From positions 1 to 64,000 of the forward strand of contig NZ_PKRO01000008.1 in the NCBI RefSeq assembly GCF_002855495.1: 64,000 bases of DNA, given 5' to 3'. Origin of the DNA: Porphyrobacter sp. TH134 (lineage in GTDB: Bacteria > Pseudomonadota > Alphaproteobacteria > Sphingomonadales > Sphingomonadaceae). The notes under the pieces are model-generated. The model worked only from the letters and a program-made list of their open reading frames with translations, ran no database searches and was not told the DNA's origin. The position numbers and the translations under genes are program-made. Of this stretch, positions 16,870 to 24,458 are shown one piece after another; the first letter of the stretch is position 1, and the number at the start of each line of letters is the position of its first letter.

Positions 16870-18487
16870 GGGCGGCCTCCTCGGTCGGCCCGGACGAATC
16901 CTCGTCTTCGAACCAGTGCGCACGCGCGGCCATGATGATTTCGTTGCCCTGCTCTTCGCTGAGGCCATATTCGCCCAGCACACCGCCCTTGTCGGTTTCG
17001 CGCTGCGGACGGCGCTGCGGCGGGCCATCGGTGTTGTTCCGGCGGCGCGGCGCTTCGCGCTTCTTGGCGATCAGCTCGTCGGTGGCCAGATCGGCCAGAT
17101 CGTCGAGCGTCTTGATTCCCGCCTTGCCGAGCGTGACCAGCATCGCTTCAGTCAGATGCGGGATTTCGGCCAGCGCATCTTCGACGCCAAGCCCGCGGCG
17201 GACTTCGCGATGGCCAGCTTCCTGCCGTTCAAGCGCTTCCAACGCACGGCTTTGGAGTTCTTCGGCGAGATCCTCGTCAAAGCCTTCGATCGTCGCGAGT
17301 TCGCCCAAGTCCACGTAAGCCACTTCGACCAGCTCGGCGAAGCCTTCGGCCACCAGCAGCTGCGAGAGGGTTTCGTCGACGTCGAGTTCTTCCTCGAACA
17401 TCTTGGAACGTTCGGCGAATTCCTTCGACCGCTTTTCCGAGGCTTCTTCCTCGGTCATGATATCAATCTGGTGACCGGTGAGCTGGCTCGCCAGACGCAC
17501 GTTCTGGCCGCGGCGACCGATGGCGAGGCTGAGCTGATCGTCCGGCACCACCACTTCGATACGGCCATCGTCTTCATCCAGAACAACGCGGCTGACAGTG
17601 GCGGGCTGGAGCGCGTTGACCACGAAGGTCGCGGTGTCTTCCGACCAGGGGATGATGTCGATCTTTTCGCCCTGCAATTCCTGCACGACGGCCTGCACGC
17701 GGCTGCCCTTCATGCCGACGCATGCGCCGACCGGGTCGATGGAGGAATCGCGGCTGATCACGCCGATCTTGGCACGGCTGCCCGGGTCACGGGCGGCGGC
17801 CTTGATCTCGATGATGTTGTCGTAGATTTCGGGGACTTCCTGCGCGAACAGCTTCTTCATGAAGTCGGGGTGCGCGCGGCTGAGGAAGATCTGCGGGCCG
17901 CGATTGTTGCGTTCCACCTTGGCGATGAGCGCTCGCACGCGCTCGCCGGTGCGGGCGGCTTCGCGGGGGATCTGCTGATCGCGGCGGATCACACCCTCGG
18001 CGCGGCCCAAGTTGACGATCACGTGGCCGAATTCGACCGACTTGATGACGCCGGTGATGACTTCGCCCTGACGGTCCTTGAACTCTTCGTACTGACGCTC
18101 ACGCTCGGCATCGCGGACCTTCTGGAAGATCACCTGCTTGGCGGACTGCGCATCGATGCGGCCGAGATCGACCGGCGGCAGCGGATCGACGATGAAGTCA
18201 CCCACCTTGGCGCCCGGCTGGAGCTTTTCGCCCTGCTTCAGATCGACCTGCTTGAAGTAGTCTTCAACTTCCTCGACCACTTCGACCACGCGCCACAGCG
18301 TCAGATCGCCGGTCAGCGGATCGAGCTTGGCGCGGATGTCGTTTTCCGCGCCGTAGCGGTTACGCGCGGATTTCTGGATCGCTTCTTCCATCGCCTCGAT
18401 GACGATCGACTTGTCGATCATCTTTTCCGAGGCAACCGCGTTGGCGATCGCAAGCAGTTCGGCCTTGTTGGCGGAAATGGCACTCAT
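16850..18487 (-). CDS. nusA: Transcription termination/antitermination protein NusA
   Basis: 545 residues. The N-terminal RNA-polymerase-binding domain (ANKAELLAIANAVASEKMID) is followed by S1 (QGEVITGVIKSVEFGHVIVNLG), KH1 (DPVGACVGMKGSRVQAVVQEL) and KH2 (AIGRRGQNVRLASQLTG) domains. C-terminal helix-hairpin-helix acidic repeats follow (LLVAEGFAELVEVAYVDL; TLGKAGIKTLDDLADLA). It controls pausing, termination and rRNA antitermination. Its start overlaps the rimP stop by one base. Confidence 0.98.
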   Translation of the reverse strand: MSAISANKAELLAIANAVASEKMIDKSIVIEAMEEAIQKSARNRYGAENDIRAKLDPLTGDLTLWRVVEVVEEVEDYFKQVDLKQGEKLQPGAKVGDFIVDPLPPVDLGRIDAQSAKQVIFQKVRDAERERQYEEFKDRQGEVITGVIKSVEFGHVIVNLGRAEGVIRRDQQIPREAARTGERVRALIAKVERNNRGPQIFLSRAHPDFMKKLFAQEVPEIYDNIIEIKAAARDPGSRAKIGVISRDSSIDPVGACVGMKGSRVQAVVQELQGEKIDIIPWSEDTATFVVNALQPATVSRVVLDEDDGRIEVVVPDDQLSLAIGRRGQNVRLASQLTGHQIDIMTEEEASEKRSKEFAERSKMFEEELDVDETLSQLLVAEGFAELVEVAYVDLGELATIEGFDEDLAEELQSRALEALERQEAGHREVRRGLGVEDALAEIPHLTEAMLVTLGKAGIKTLDDLADLATDELIAKKREAPRRRNNTDGPPQRRPQRETDKGGVLGEYGLSEEQGNEIIMAARAHWFEDEDSSGPTEEAAHADSTQ

Positions 18488-19053
18488 CAGTCGTCTGCCT
18501 TCTCTGTATCTTCTTCGATGAGTTCGTCAGCACCGCTGGCATCCAGCGGGCGGGTGGCGGCAATCAGCGCGTCGGTAAGGACGAGCTTGGCCGTGTGGAT
18601 TTGCGCGCGAGGCAGGCGCACATCGCCCGCCTTCACTTCCTTGACGAGGATCATACCATCCTCAAGCCCGCCAAGCACGCCTTTGTTGACGCGCTGACCT
18701 TCGAAGCTCTTGTCCATGACCACGCGCACTTCGTGCCCCGCCCAGTTGGCGAAGTCCTTGTCGCGGGTGAGCGGACGGTCGATGCCGGGCGAGCTGACTT
18801 CAAGGTGGTAGGCACCTTCGATAAGCACCTCGCCCGCTTCTTCAGCAGCGTCGATGACGTCTGAAACCCTGCGCGAAAGGGCCGCGCACTGGTCAATCAC
18901 CAACTGCCCGGTCGCGGGGTCTTCAGCCATGATCTGCAAGGCCATGCCGCCATCACCAGCTTCGGACGGAAGCATCGCCACGCGCACCAGTTCAAAACCC
19001 AGGGCGGCTGCCTCGGGTTCGATCAACTGGGTCAGGCGCGCGATATCAGCCAT
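18487..19053 (-). CDS. rimP: Ribosome maturation factor RimP
   Basis: 188 residues. The N-terminal alpha/beta domain has LIEPEAAALGFELVRVAML and the C-terminal Sm-like domain has YHLEVSSPGIDRPLTRDKDF, the RimP signature. It acts in 30S assembly. It is the first gene of the minus-strand rimP-nusA-ylxR-infB-thioesterase-rbfA unit, and the promoter should lie in 19054-19215, where no clear motif was assigned. Confidence 0.96.
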   Translation of the reverse strand: MADIARLTQLIEPEAAALGFELVRVAMLPSEAGDGGMALQIMAEDPATGQLVIDQCAALSRRVSDVIDAAEEAGEVLIEGAYHLEVSSPGIDRPLTRDKDFANWAGHEVRVVMDKSFEGQRVNKGVLGGLEDGMILVKEVKAGDVRLPRAQIHTAKLVLTDALIAATRPLDASGADELIEEDTEKADD

Positions 19054-19215
19054 TCATGCTCCGTTCGAATCGGGATTGCAGAAACAGGTTTGCGGGCCGG
19101 CCCCCGAAGGCGCCAGCATCCAAACCTTGTCGTCACAATGCCGGGATTGGCGGAGCAGTTAGTCGCTGGCACCGGATTTGGCAAGAGCGAACAATCCGTC
19201 AGCCCTACTGACCAA

Positions 19216-19689
19216 TCAGATCAGTCGGCCATCATCATCGCCGGTCACCCACTTGCGGGCCGTCTCGATCATGGCGCGGCGTTCGCGCTCTTCGAAGGTT
19301 TCGTGATAGCGACGGGTTTCAAGCACGATCTCATCCGTCAGTGGCTCATCGAAAACCAGCGCATTGAGCCCGAATTCGCTCCGGGTAACCAGCACAAAGT
19401 GATTGATCACCCCGCACCGCAACATGGCCCCCTCGCCCACCCGCACCGAATCAAGGATCGCCACCTGAGCGCCAGAGCGTGACAGGTTTAACAGGATGCA
19501 TGTGTGCGCCTTATCAACCGCGACCAATTGCGCGGGCAAACTAAGCCTGAGCCGCGGGGCCGAGCGCCGGCCGACCGGCATCGCAGCCGGTATGTGACCG
19601 TTCGACTTCGTATCCGGCCTTTCCTGCCCGCCCCGCACGCGATCATCCACCGGCGCGCCGGCTACCTGCGCCGCCTCTGCCCCGGTCAT
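19216..19689 (-). CDS. PilZ-domain protein (probable c-di-GMP receptor)
   Basis: About 157 residues from the ATG at 19689; an in-frame start at 19764 would add 25 Arg/Ser-rich residues. The PilZ domain begins at about residue 45, with RRSAPRLRLSLPAQL (the RxxxR-like arm) and LNLSRSGAQV (the D/NxSxxG motif), followed by a beta-barrel. The canonical first motif is imperfect, so c-di-GMP binding should be tested. It stands alone between rimP and pspF. Confidence 0.75.
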   Translation of the reverse strand: MTGAEAAQVAGAPVDDRVRGGQERPDTKSNGHIPAAMPVGRRSAPRLRLSLPAQLVAVDKAHTCILLNLSRSGAQVAILDSVRVGEGAMLRCGVINHFVLVTRSEFGLNALVFDEPLTDEIVLETRRYHETFEERERRAMIETARKWVTGDDDGRLI

Positions 19690-19913
19690 GAAGGCACGCT
19701 CGCCTAGGGATGCATCAGCAGATCTCGGAAATGCCGGAAAACTGCGCGAAAGCCGTGGCCGCATATCAGCCTCGCCTCAATTTGGCAGTCGTTAGCCGCA
19801 GCGCGCCGCATCGGCTGCCAAGCCCAGCAATGAAACTTCTGCAAAGCAATGCCATGATCGTATCGCCGTTTCGGAATGCCGCCACGCAATAATCAAAAAG
19901 GCTTACGGATCTG

Positions 19914-20969
19914 TTAGGACGGCAATCCGTCCTGCCCCTCCATCAAGGCGTGCTTGCGGATACAGTGGCGCAACTGATCGTAGGTCAGGCCAAGCGCGCG
20001 GGCCGTCTGACGCTGGTTCCAGCGGTGCTTGCCGAGCGCATGAGCAAGGATCGCTCGTTCGTGTGCATCAACGGCCGAGCGCAGATCCTCGATGCTGTCG
20101 AAACCGGCAGCCGGCAGCGACGGCGCGACAGTTGCAGGAGCATGGCCGGACGCAGCTGATGCGCCGGTGCGGCGGTGTTCTGGAGGGCGCGGACGCCACG
20201 GGCTGTCGAAGGGGTCGAATTGGACATGGGCAATCGCTTTTTCCGCATCGGCCCAGCGATAGACTGCACGCTCCACCACATTGCGCAACTCGCGCACATT
20301 GCCGGGCCAGGGGTGATCCTCCAGCGCATCCATCACGTGCGGAGCAAAGCCCGGCCAGCGCTCCCAATCGAGTTCGGCTGCCATGCGCCGCCCGAAATAT
20401 TCGGCCAGCACGCCAATATCCCCCTCACGCACACGCAAGGGCGGCAGGGTAATCACCTCGAAACTGAGGCGGTCGAGCAGGTCGGCGCGGAATTCGCCCG
20501 CGGCCGCCAGGGCAGGCAGATCATCATTGGTCGCCGCCACAATCCGCACATCGACACGGATCGGGCGCGAGGCGCCGATGCGGGTAATCTCGCCATATTC
20601 GACCGCGCGCAGCAGCCGTTCCTGCGCGCCCATCGACAAGGTGCCCAACTCGTCGAGAAACAGCGTGCCGCGGTCCGCTTCCTCGAACCGCCCCGTGCGG
20701 GTCTTGGTCGCACCGGTAAAGGCGCCGGCTTCGTGCCCGAACAATTCGGCTTCGATCAGCGTTTCGGGGAGCGCTGCACAGTTCATGGTGACCAGCGGCT
20801 CGTCCCAGCGGGTCGAGAGGCGGTGCAGACGTTCGGCGATCAGTTCCTTGCCCGTCCCGCGCTCGCCAATCACCAGCACCGGGCGGTTCATCGCCGCAGC
20901 CCGGCTGGCACGCTCGACCGCGTCCAGAAAGGCGCCGGATTGGCCGATGAACTGGCTTTCGAGCTTCAT
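19914..20969 (-). CDS. pspF: Phage-shock sigma-54 activator PspF
   Basis: 351 residues. There is no N-terminal sensory domain; the AAA+ domain starts almost at once: Walker A GERGTGKELIAERL, sigma-54 contact loop GAFTGATKTRTGRFE, Walker B GTLFLDELG, and NPGNVRELRNVVERAVY-like WPGNVRELRNVVERAVY. The C-terminal Fis-type helix-turn-helix is RWNQRQTARALGLTYDQL. In the Psp system PspA holds it inactive until membrane stress. The ATG at 20969 is preferred to a TTG at 21005. It diverges from the psp operon across the activator palindrome and sigma-54 promoter. Confidence 0.93.
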   Translation of the reverse strand: MKLESQFIGQSGAFLDAVERASRAAAMNRPVLVIGERGTGKELIAERLHRLSTRWDEPLVTMNCAALPETLIEAELFGHEAGAFTGATKTRTGRFEEADRGTLFLDELGTLSMGAQERLLRAVEYGEITRIGASRPIRVDVRIVAATNDDLPALAAAGEFRADLLDRLSFEVITLPPLRVREGDIGVLAEYFGRRMAAELDWERWPGFAPHVMDALEDHPWPGNVRELRNVVERAVYRWADAEKAIAHVQFDPFDSPWRPRPPEHRRTGASAASGHAPATVAPSLPAAGFDSIEDLRSAVDAHERAILAHALGKHRWNQRQTARALGLTYDQLRHCIRKHALMEGQDGLPS

Positions 20970-21040
20970 TTCCAAACTATAGTGAAAATCCCCAATGCTT
21001 GGCAATAGAGGCCAATCGCCAGAAGCGATCCTGCATCAAA

Positions 21041-21060
21041 AATGGCAGATTTCTGCCATT
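21041..21060. promoter_or_regulatory. Palindromic upstream activating site for PspF
   Basis: AATGGCAGATTTCTGCCATT is a perfect inverted repeat with 9-bp arms and a 2-base centre. It lies 10 bases upstream of the -24 element of the sigma-54 promoter and just upstream of the pspF start, where it could bind PspF for activation of the operon and for autorepression. The close spacing to -24 is shorter than usual for enhancers. Confidence 0.65.
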
Positions 21061-21069
21061 CCGCGAGTT

Positions 21070-21085
21070 TGGCACAGCCGTTGCA
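21070..21085 (+). promoter_or_regulatory. Sigma-54 promoter of the psp operon
   Basis: TGGCACAGCCGTTGCA matches the RpoN consensus TGGCAC-N5-TTGCA with GG (-24) and GC (-12) at the right spacing. Transcription would start near 21097, about 30 bases before the small ORF at 21128. Together with divergent pspF this makes the locus a canonical PspF/RpoN-driven unit. Confidence 0.88.
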
Positions 21086-21127
21086 GGATACACGGCAACA
21101 CCACGGACACCATCTCGGAGGCCCACA

Positions 21128-21313
21128 ATGATCAACCGCAACGCCGCCAACAGCAGCTTCTGGAGCTCCAAGCTCGGACATGCCGCGATTGCCAGCATCG
21201 CCGCCATGACGATGATGATCGCACTGTCCTCGCAGATCCAGCCGGGCGCGGCCCATGCCTCCCCGATTGCCTATCCCGCCAGCGAAGCTGGCGCGATGAC
21301 CGAGATTGCCTGA
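21128..21313 (+). CDS. Small membrane or exported protein, first ORF of the psp operon
   Basis: 61 residues, not matched to a known family. GGAGG stands 8 bases before the ATG. Residues about 19-36 are hydrophobic (AAIASIAAMTMMIALSS-like) followed by GAAHASPIAYPASEA, so it is either a single-span membrane protein or a small exported protein with a signal peptide cut after AHA. It is the first ORF after the sigma-54 promoter, a position where the E. coli operon has pspA. The 3' end overlaps the frame that continues into pspA. Confidence 0.55.
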   Translation: MINRNAANSSFWSSKLGHAAIASIAAMTMMIALSSQIQPGAAHASPIAYPASEAGAMTEIA

Positions 21314-21602
21314 CGTGGGCGATCCCTTTGACCCCCTCGGGCCGGAGCGCCCCAAGCAGGATGTCCCCCCTGCCAACGCTGCCGGCGACGCGCAACCCAC
21401 ACGCGCCGCTGCGAACAGCGATGCTCCGGCCCAACCTTCGCGTTTGCTGTCTGCGTCCCGGCTGTCGCGGCTCGATGAAGAAATCGAAGCCTTGCGTCGC
21501 AACCCGGGGACGGCGCAGTCTCGGCGCACCACTGACAACCCGCAGAGCGACCGAGTCGCGCCGCTCGACCGGGTCAATTCGTTTCTCGATGGAGTAGCCT
21601 TC
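21306..21602 (+). other. Open in-frame extension upstream of pspA (possible coding leader)
   Basis: 99 codons, open and in frame with pspA, with no stop. The predicted peptide is Pro/Ala rich and then has a heptad-like RLSRLDEEIEALRRN, close to the EIEALR motif of small proteins downstream in the same operon. Codon choice looks coding. The only early starts are a TTG at 21306 or a GTG at 21315, without a clear ribosome-binding site. It could be a PspA N-terminal extension, a remnant or chance. Confidence 0.35.
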
Positions 21603-22289
21603 ATGGGCATTTTCAGCCGCACCCGCGATATTATCGCGGCCAATTTCAACGAGATGCTCGACAAGGCCGATGACCCGTCGAAGATGATCCGGATGATCAT
21701 CCTCGAAATGGAGGAAACGCTGGTCGAAGTTCGCGCCAGCGCGGCGCGCACGATTGCCGACCAGAAGGAAATGCACCGCCACTGCATGAAGCTGGACCGG
21801 CTCCAGGCCGACTGGGGCGAAAAGGCGCAGCTGGCGCTGAGCAAGGACCGCGAAGACCTCGCCCGCGCGGCGCTGGTCGAAAAGAAGAAGGCCAGCGACA
21901 TGGCCGACCAGCTGAAAAGCGAAATCGCGGTGCTTGATGATGCCTTGCGCGCTTACGAGGAAGACATCGCCAAGTTGCAGCACCGTCTGCGTGAAGCCCG
22001 CAGCCGCCAGACCGCGATCGCCGCGCGCCTCGAAAGCGCCGAGAACCGCGTCAAGCTGCGCACGCTGATGAGCACGGAACGCACCGACGAAGCGCTCGCC
22101 CGGTTCGACCAACTGGAACGCCGGGTCGATTACGCCGAAGGCCGCGCCGACGCCTTGCAGATCGCAGAAGGCAAGACCCCGTCGCTCGCCGATGAAATTG
22201 CAGCGCTCGCCGGTTCGGACGCGATTGATGATGAATTGGAAGCCATGAAGAAGGCGCTCGGCAAAGACGCGCCGCAACGGGGAGAATAA
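21603..22289 (+). CDS. pspA: Phage-shock protein A
   Basis: 228 residues from the ATG at 21603, which has GGAG at good spacing and gives the family start MGIFSRTRDIIAANFNEML. The rest is a long antiparallel coiled coil (ESCRT-III-like) with KMIRMIILEMEETLVEVRAS. PspA binds PspF in the cytosol and, on stress, oligomerises on the inner membrane to protect it. A short C-terminal domain ends DAIDDELEAMKKALG. It is followed by pspB after three bases. Confidence 0.95.
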   Translation: MGIFSRTRDIIAANFNEMLDKADDPSKMIRMIILEMEETLVEVRASAARTIADQKEMHRHCMKLDRLQADWGEKAQLALSKDREDLARAALVEKKKASDMADQLKSEIAVLDDALRAYEEDIAKLQHRLREARSRQTAIAARLESAENRVKLRTLMSTERTDEALARFDQLERRVDYAEGRADALQIAEGKTPSLADEIAALAGSDAIDDELEAMKKALGKDAPQRGE

Positions 22290-22292
22290 GCC

Positions 22293-22601
22293 ATGGATTT
22301 CGGAAGCGAGATATTTGTCGTCCCGGCAATCTTCATCGGCCTGCCCTGGGTGATCATGCACTACATCACCAAGTGGAAGACCGCCGCCACGATCACCAGT
22401 GATGACGAGGTGCTGCTCGAAGAGCTCTACAACCTCGCTAAGCGCCTTGATGAGCGGATGGATACGGTCGAGCGTCTGGTGGCCACTGACGATCCGGGCT
22501 TCACCCCTGCCCGACGCCTCATCGCCGATCACGAGAAAGACAACCTGCAACTGCGCGAACTCGAAGCGCTGATCGCCGAGAAGAAAGGAACCCGCGCATG
22601 A
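22293..22601 (+). CDS. pspB: Phage-shock protein B
   Basis: 102 residues, longer than E. coli PspB (74). One membrane span near the N-terminus (FVVPAIFIGLPWVIMHYI) is followed by a cytosolic helix with LAKRLDERMDTVERLVATD, matching the PspB coiled-coil motif, and an extra helical tail. With PspC it senses envelope stress and releases PspF from PspA. Its stop overlaps the pspC start by four bases. Confidence 0.88.
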   Translation: MDFGSEIFVVPAIFIGLPWVIMHYITKWKTAATITSDDEVLLEELYNLAKRLDERMDTVERLVATDDPGFTPARRLIADHEKDNLQLRELEALIAEKKGTRA

Positions 22602-22975
22602 ACAGCCCTCGCACCACGCTGTACCGCGACAAGCACAATGCCAAACTGATGGGCGTGTGTTCCGGTATCGCCGATTACACCGGGATTCATGTATTCTGGA
22701 TCCGATTGGCGGCGGTAGGCCTGACCTTCATGTCGGGCGGTCCGCTCATCATCGCCTACTTCATCGCCGGGTTCCTGCTCAACAAGAAGCCGCCGCACCT
22801 TTACCGCGACGAAAGCGAGCAGAAGTACTGGCAGGGCGTCCGCCAAAGCCCCAAGCGCACCGCCCGCGAAATCCGCGCCAGTTTTCGCGACGTTGATCGC
22901 CGGCTGGCGGCGGTGGAAGCCCATTACGTCAGCAGCAATCCGCGCTTGACCGCCGAAATCGAGCGGCTGCGCTAA
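22598..22975 (+). CDS. pspC: Phage-shock protein C
   Basis: 125 residues with the PspC domain: LYRDKHNAKLMGVCSGIADYTGI, then IRLAAVGLTFMSGGPLIIAYFIAGFLL as membrane segment(s), then a charged cytosolic helical tail (AREIRASFRDVDRRLAAVEAHYV). PspC partners PspB in stress sensing at the inner membrane. The ATGA overlap with pspB indicates translational coupling. Confidence 0.94.
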   Translation: MNSPRTTLYRDKHNAKLMGVCSGIADYTGIHVFWIRLAAVGLTFMSGGPLIIAYFIAGFLLNKKPPHLYRDESEQKYWQGVRQSPKRTAREIRASFRDVDRRLAAVEAHYVSSNPRLTAEIERLR

Positions 22976-23006
22976 GACCAACGCACACGCAACAGGGACC
23001 AAGACA

Positions 23007-23315
23007 ATGGGCGAATTGATCGGACTGGCAGCGGTTGTGATGATCTTCGGAATACCCTTGCTGGGGATTTGGACGTCGCATCAGCAGAAAATTGCCAAGC
23101 TCCAAGTCGAGAGCACGGCGGAGCATACCGCCGAAAAGGCAGCGCAATATGCGACCCATATCCAGCGGCTCGAAGATCGGGTGCAGGTGCTCGAACGCAT
23201 CGTTACCGACCGCGGTTATGACATTGCCACCCAGATCGAAGCCCTGCGCGACACGCGACGGGTTGACGGCGACGCCGGCGTGACGCTCGGCCTTGAAGAG
23301 AAGGAGCGCGTGTGA
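23007..23315 (+). CDS. PspB-like small membrane protein, copy 1
   Basis: 102 residues. One span (LIGLAAVVMIFGIPLLGIW) and a cytosolic helix carrying LEDRVQVLERIVTDRGYDI then QIEALRD. The order of span, charged stalk and L(E/K)xRVxxLERI motif is that of PspB (E. coli has LEERVQTLESIL), so it is a likely paralogue. GGGACC precedes the ATG. The stop overlaps the next start (GTGATG). Confidence 0.68.
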   Translation: MGELIGLAAVVMIFGIPLLGIWTSHQQKIAKLQVESTAEHTAEKAAQYATHIQRLEDRVQVLERIVTDRGYDIATQIEALRDTRRVDGDAGVTLGLEEKERV

Positions 23316-23671
23316 TGGAACCCGCTGACTTTCTCCCCTTTCTCGGCTGGATCATTGCCGGCGCCTTCACCCTGGGCGCGGGCGGAATCCTCGCCTCGTT
23401 CCAGACCACCCGCATGAAGATCAAGAACGGCTATCCGCTGGAAGGCATGTGGGGCCAGTCCCTGAAGCCCGGTTCGGACAAGCAGACCGCCCAGCGCGTA
23501 ACGCTGCTGACGCAGGAAAATGCCGAACTGCGCGCAGAGCTTGGGGCGATCAAGGACCGGCTTGCCAATGTCGAGCGCATCGTCACGGACGGCGGCTATC
23601 ACCTTGGCGCCGAAATCGATGCGCTGCGCGACCGGGCGCTGTCGAACCTTACCGACCGGCAGAAGGCGTAA
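23315..23671 (+). CDS. PspB-like small membrane protein, copy 2
   Basis: 118 residues. One N-terminal span (FLGWIIAGAFTLGAGGILASF), a loop (KIKNGYPLEGMWG) and a coiled-coil end with IKDRLANVERIVTDGGYHL and EIDALRDRAL. The VERIVTDxGYxxxxxIxALRD block is nearly the same as in the preceding protein, so the two arose by duplication. Start and stop overlap their neighbours by one base each (tight coupling). Function unknown; a role in the Psp envelope response is inferred. Confidence 0.65.
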   Translation: MEPADFLPFLGWIIAGAFTLGAGGILASFQTTRMKIKNGYPLEGMWGQSLKPGSDKQTAQRVTLLTQENAELRAELGAIKDRLANVERIVTDGGYHLGAEIDALRDRALSNLTDRQKA

Positions 23672-23994
23672 TGACCAGCTGGGCCATCGTCGCGCTGGTC
23701 GCCATCGTCATCTGGGGGGTGGTCGAATCCATCCGGCTGCGCGCTGGCAGCAATACCAGGGTAGACGTCACCGAGCGGTTGGACCCGCGCAATGAAGCGG
23801 ACGGCCGCGCCGAACTGGAAGCCGCGCGGCGCGAACTGACCGAATTGAAGGACCGGGTGAAGGTGCTCGAACGCATCGCCACCGACGCGAACAGCAGCGA
23901 TGCCCGCGAACAGGCGCGGATCGCGGCCGAAATCGAAGCATTGCGGGCTGTGCCTGTGCCGCCGCTCGCGCCCAAGAAGGAACAGAGCGAATGA
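23671..23994 (+). CDS. PspB-like small membrane protein, copy 3
   Basis: 107 residues. An N-terminal span (WAIVALVAIVIWGVVESI) and a helical cytosolic part with LKDRVKVLERIATD and EIEALRAVP at the end; a short Pro-rich tail follows. It belongs to the same motif family as the two preceding proteins. The start overlaps the previous stop by one base (TAATG), and the stop overlaps the next start by four. Confidence 0.66.
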   Translation: MTSWAIVALVAIVIWGVVESIRLRAGSNTRVDVTERLDPRNEADGRAELEAARRELTELKDRVKVLERIATDANSSDAREQARIAAEIEALRAVPVPPLAPKKEQSE

Positions 23995-24242
23995 TGACGC
24001 CCCTTCTCGATCCCACGCTGGTGCTGACCGGCGGCAGTGTGATCGGCCTTGTGATCGTTGCTGCTGCGCTGCTGCGGGCCTGGCAGGGTTGGCTCGAACT
24101 GAAGCGCGAGGAGCTGAGCCGTACGCCCGCACACCATGGTGTGGACGAACGATCCGGTCTTGGTACAGCCCGGATCGAGCTGTCCGACCTCAAGGAACGT
24201 ATCCGCAAGCTGGAAGCCATCGCCAGCGGGGTCGAGCTATGA
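23991..24242 (+). CDS. PspB-like small membrane protein, copy 4 (short)
   Basis: 83 residues. A span at about 13-31 (GGSVIGLVIVAAALLRAW) and a short cytosolic helix with LSDLKERIRKLEAIASG, a truncated form of the shared LERI motif without the EIEALR tail. Two adjacent ATGs (23991, 23994) are possible starts. It overlaps both neighbours by four bases. Confidence 0.6.
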   Translation: MMTPLLDPTLVLTGGSVIGLVIVAAALLRAWQGWLELKREELSRTPAHHGVDERSGLGTARIELSDLKERIRKLEAIASGVEL

Positions 24243-24415
24243 GCGCCGCACGCAACACCGCCACACAGGCCGGCATCGGGCTTGGCAGCGCGATCGCGGT
24301 GGCGATCAGCTGGAGCCTGCACAAGTCGATCATCTGGGCGATCGTCCACGGATTCTTCGGCTGGTTTTATGTGATCTGGCACGCCTTCACCCGGCCGGGC
24401 GGGTTGAGCGGCTAA
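24239..24415 (+). CDS. Small single-span membrane protein, last ORF of the psp operon
   Basis: 58 residues and no coiled coil. A soluble N-terminus (MSAARNTATQAG) is followed by a long hydrophobic, aromatic stretch with SWSLHKSIIWAIVHGFFGWF then YVIWHAF. Two buried His and several Trp residues are notable. It starts inside the stop of the preceding gene (ATGA) and closes the run. No family assigned. Confidence 0.6.
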   Translation: MSAARNTATQAGIGLGSAIAVAISWSLHKSIIWAIVHGFFGWFYVIWHAFTRPGGLSG

Positions 24416-24458
24416 AACCCCCTTCCGTTTCGCCGTCCGCATGCGTAACGCGGCGGAT

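Noticed and set aside
16697-18697. Plus-strand open frame opposite nusA/rimP (666 codons)
   Set aside because: Shadow of nusA; no recognisable domain.
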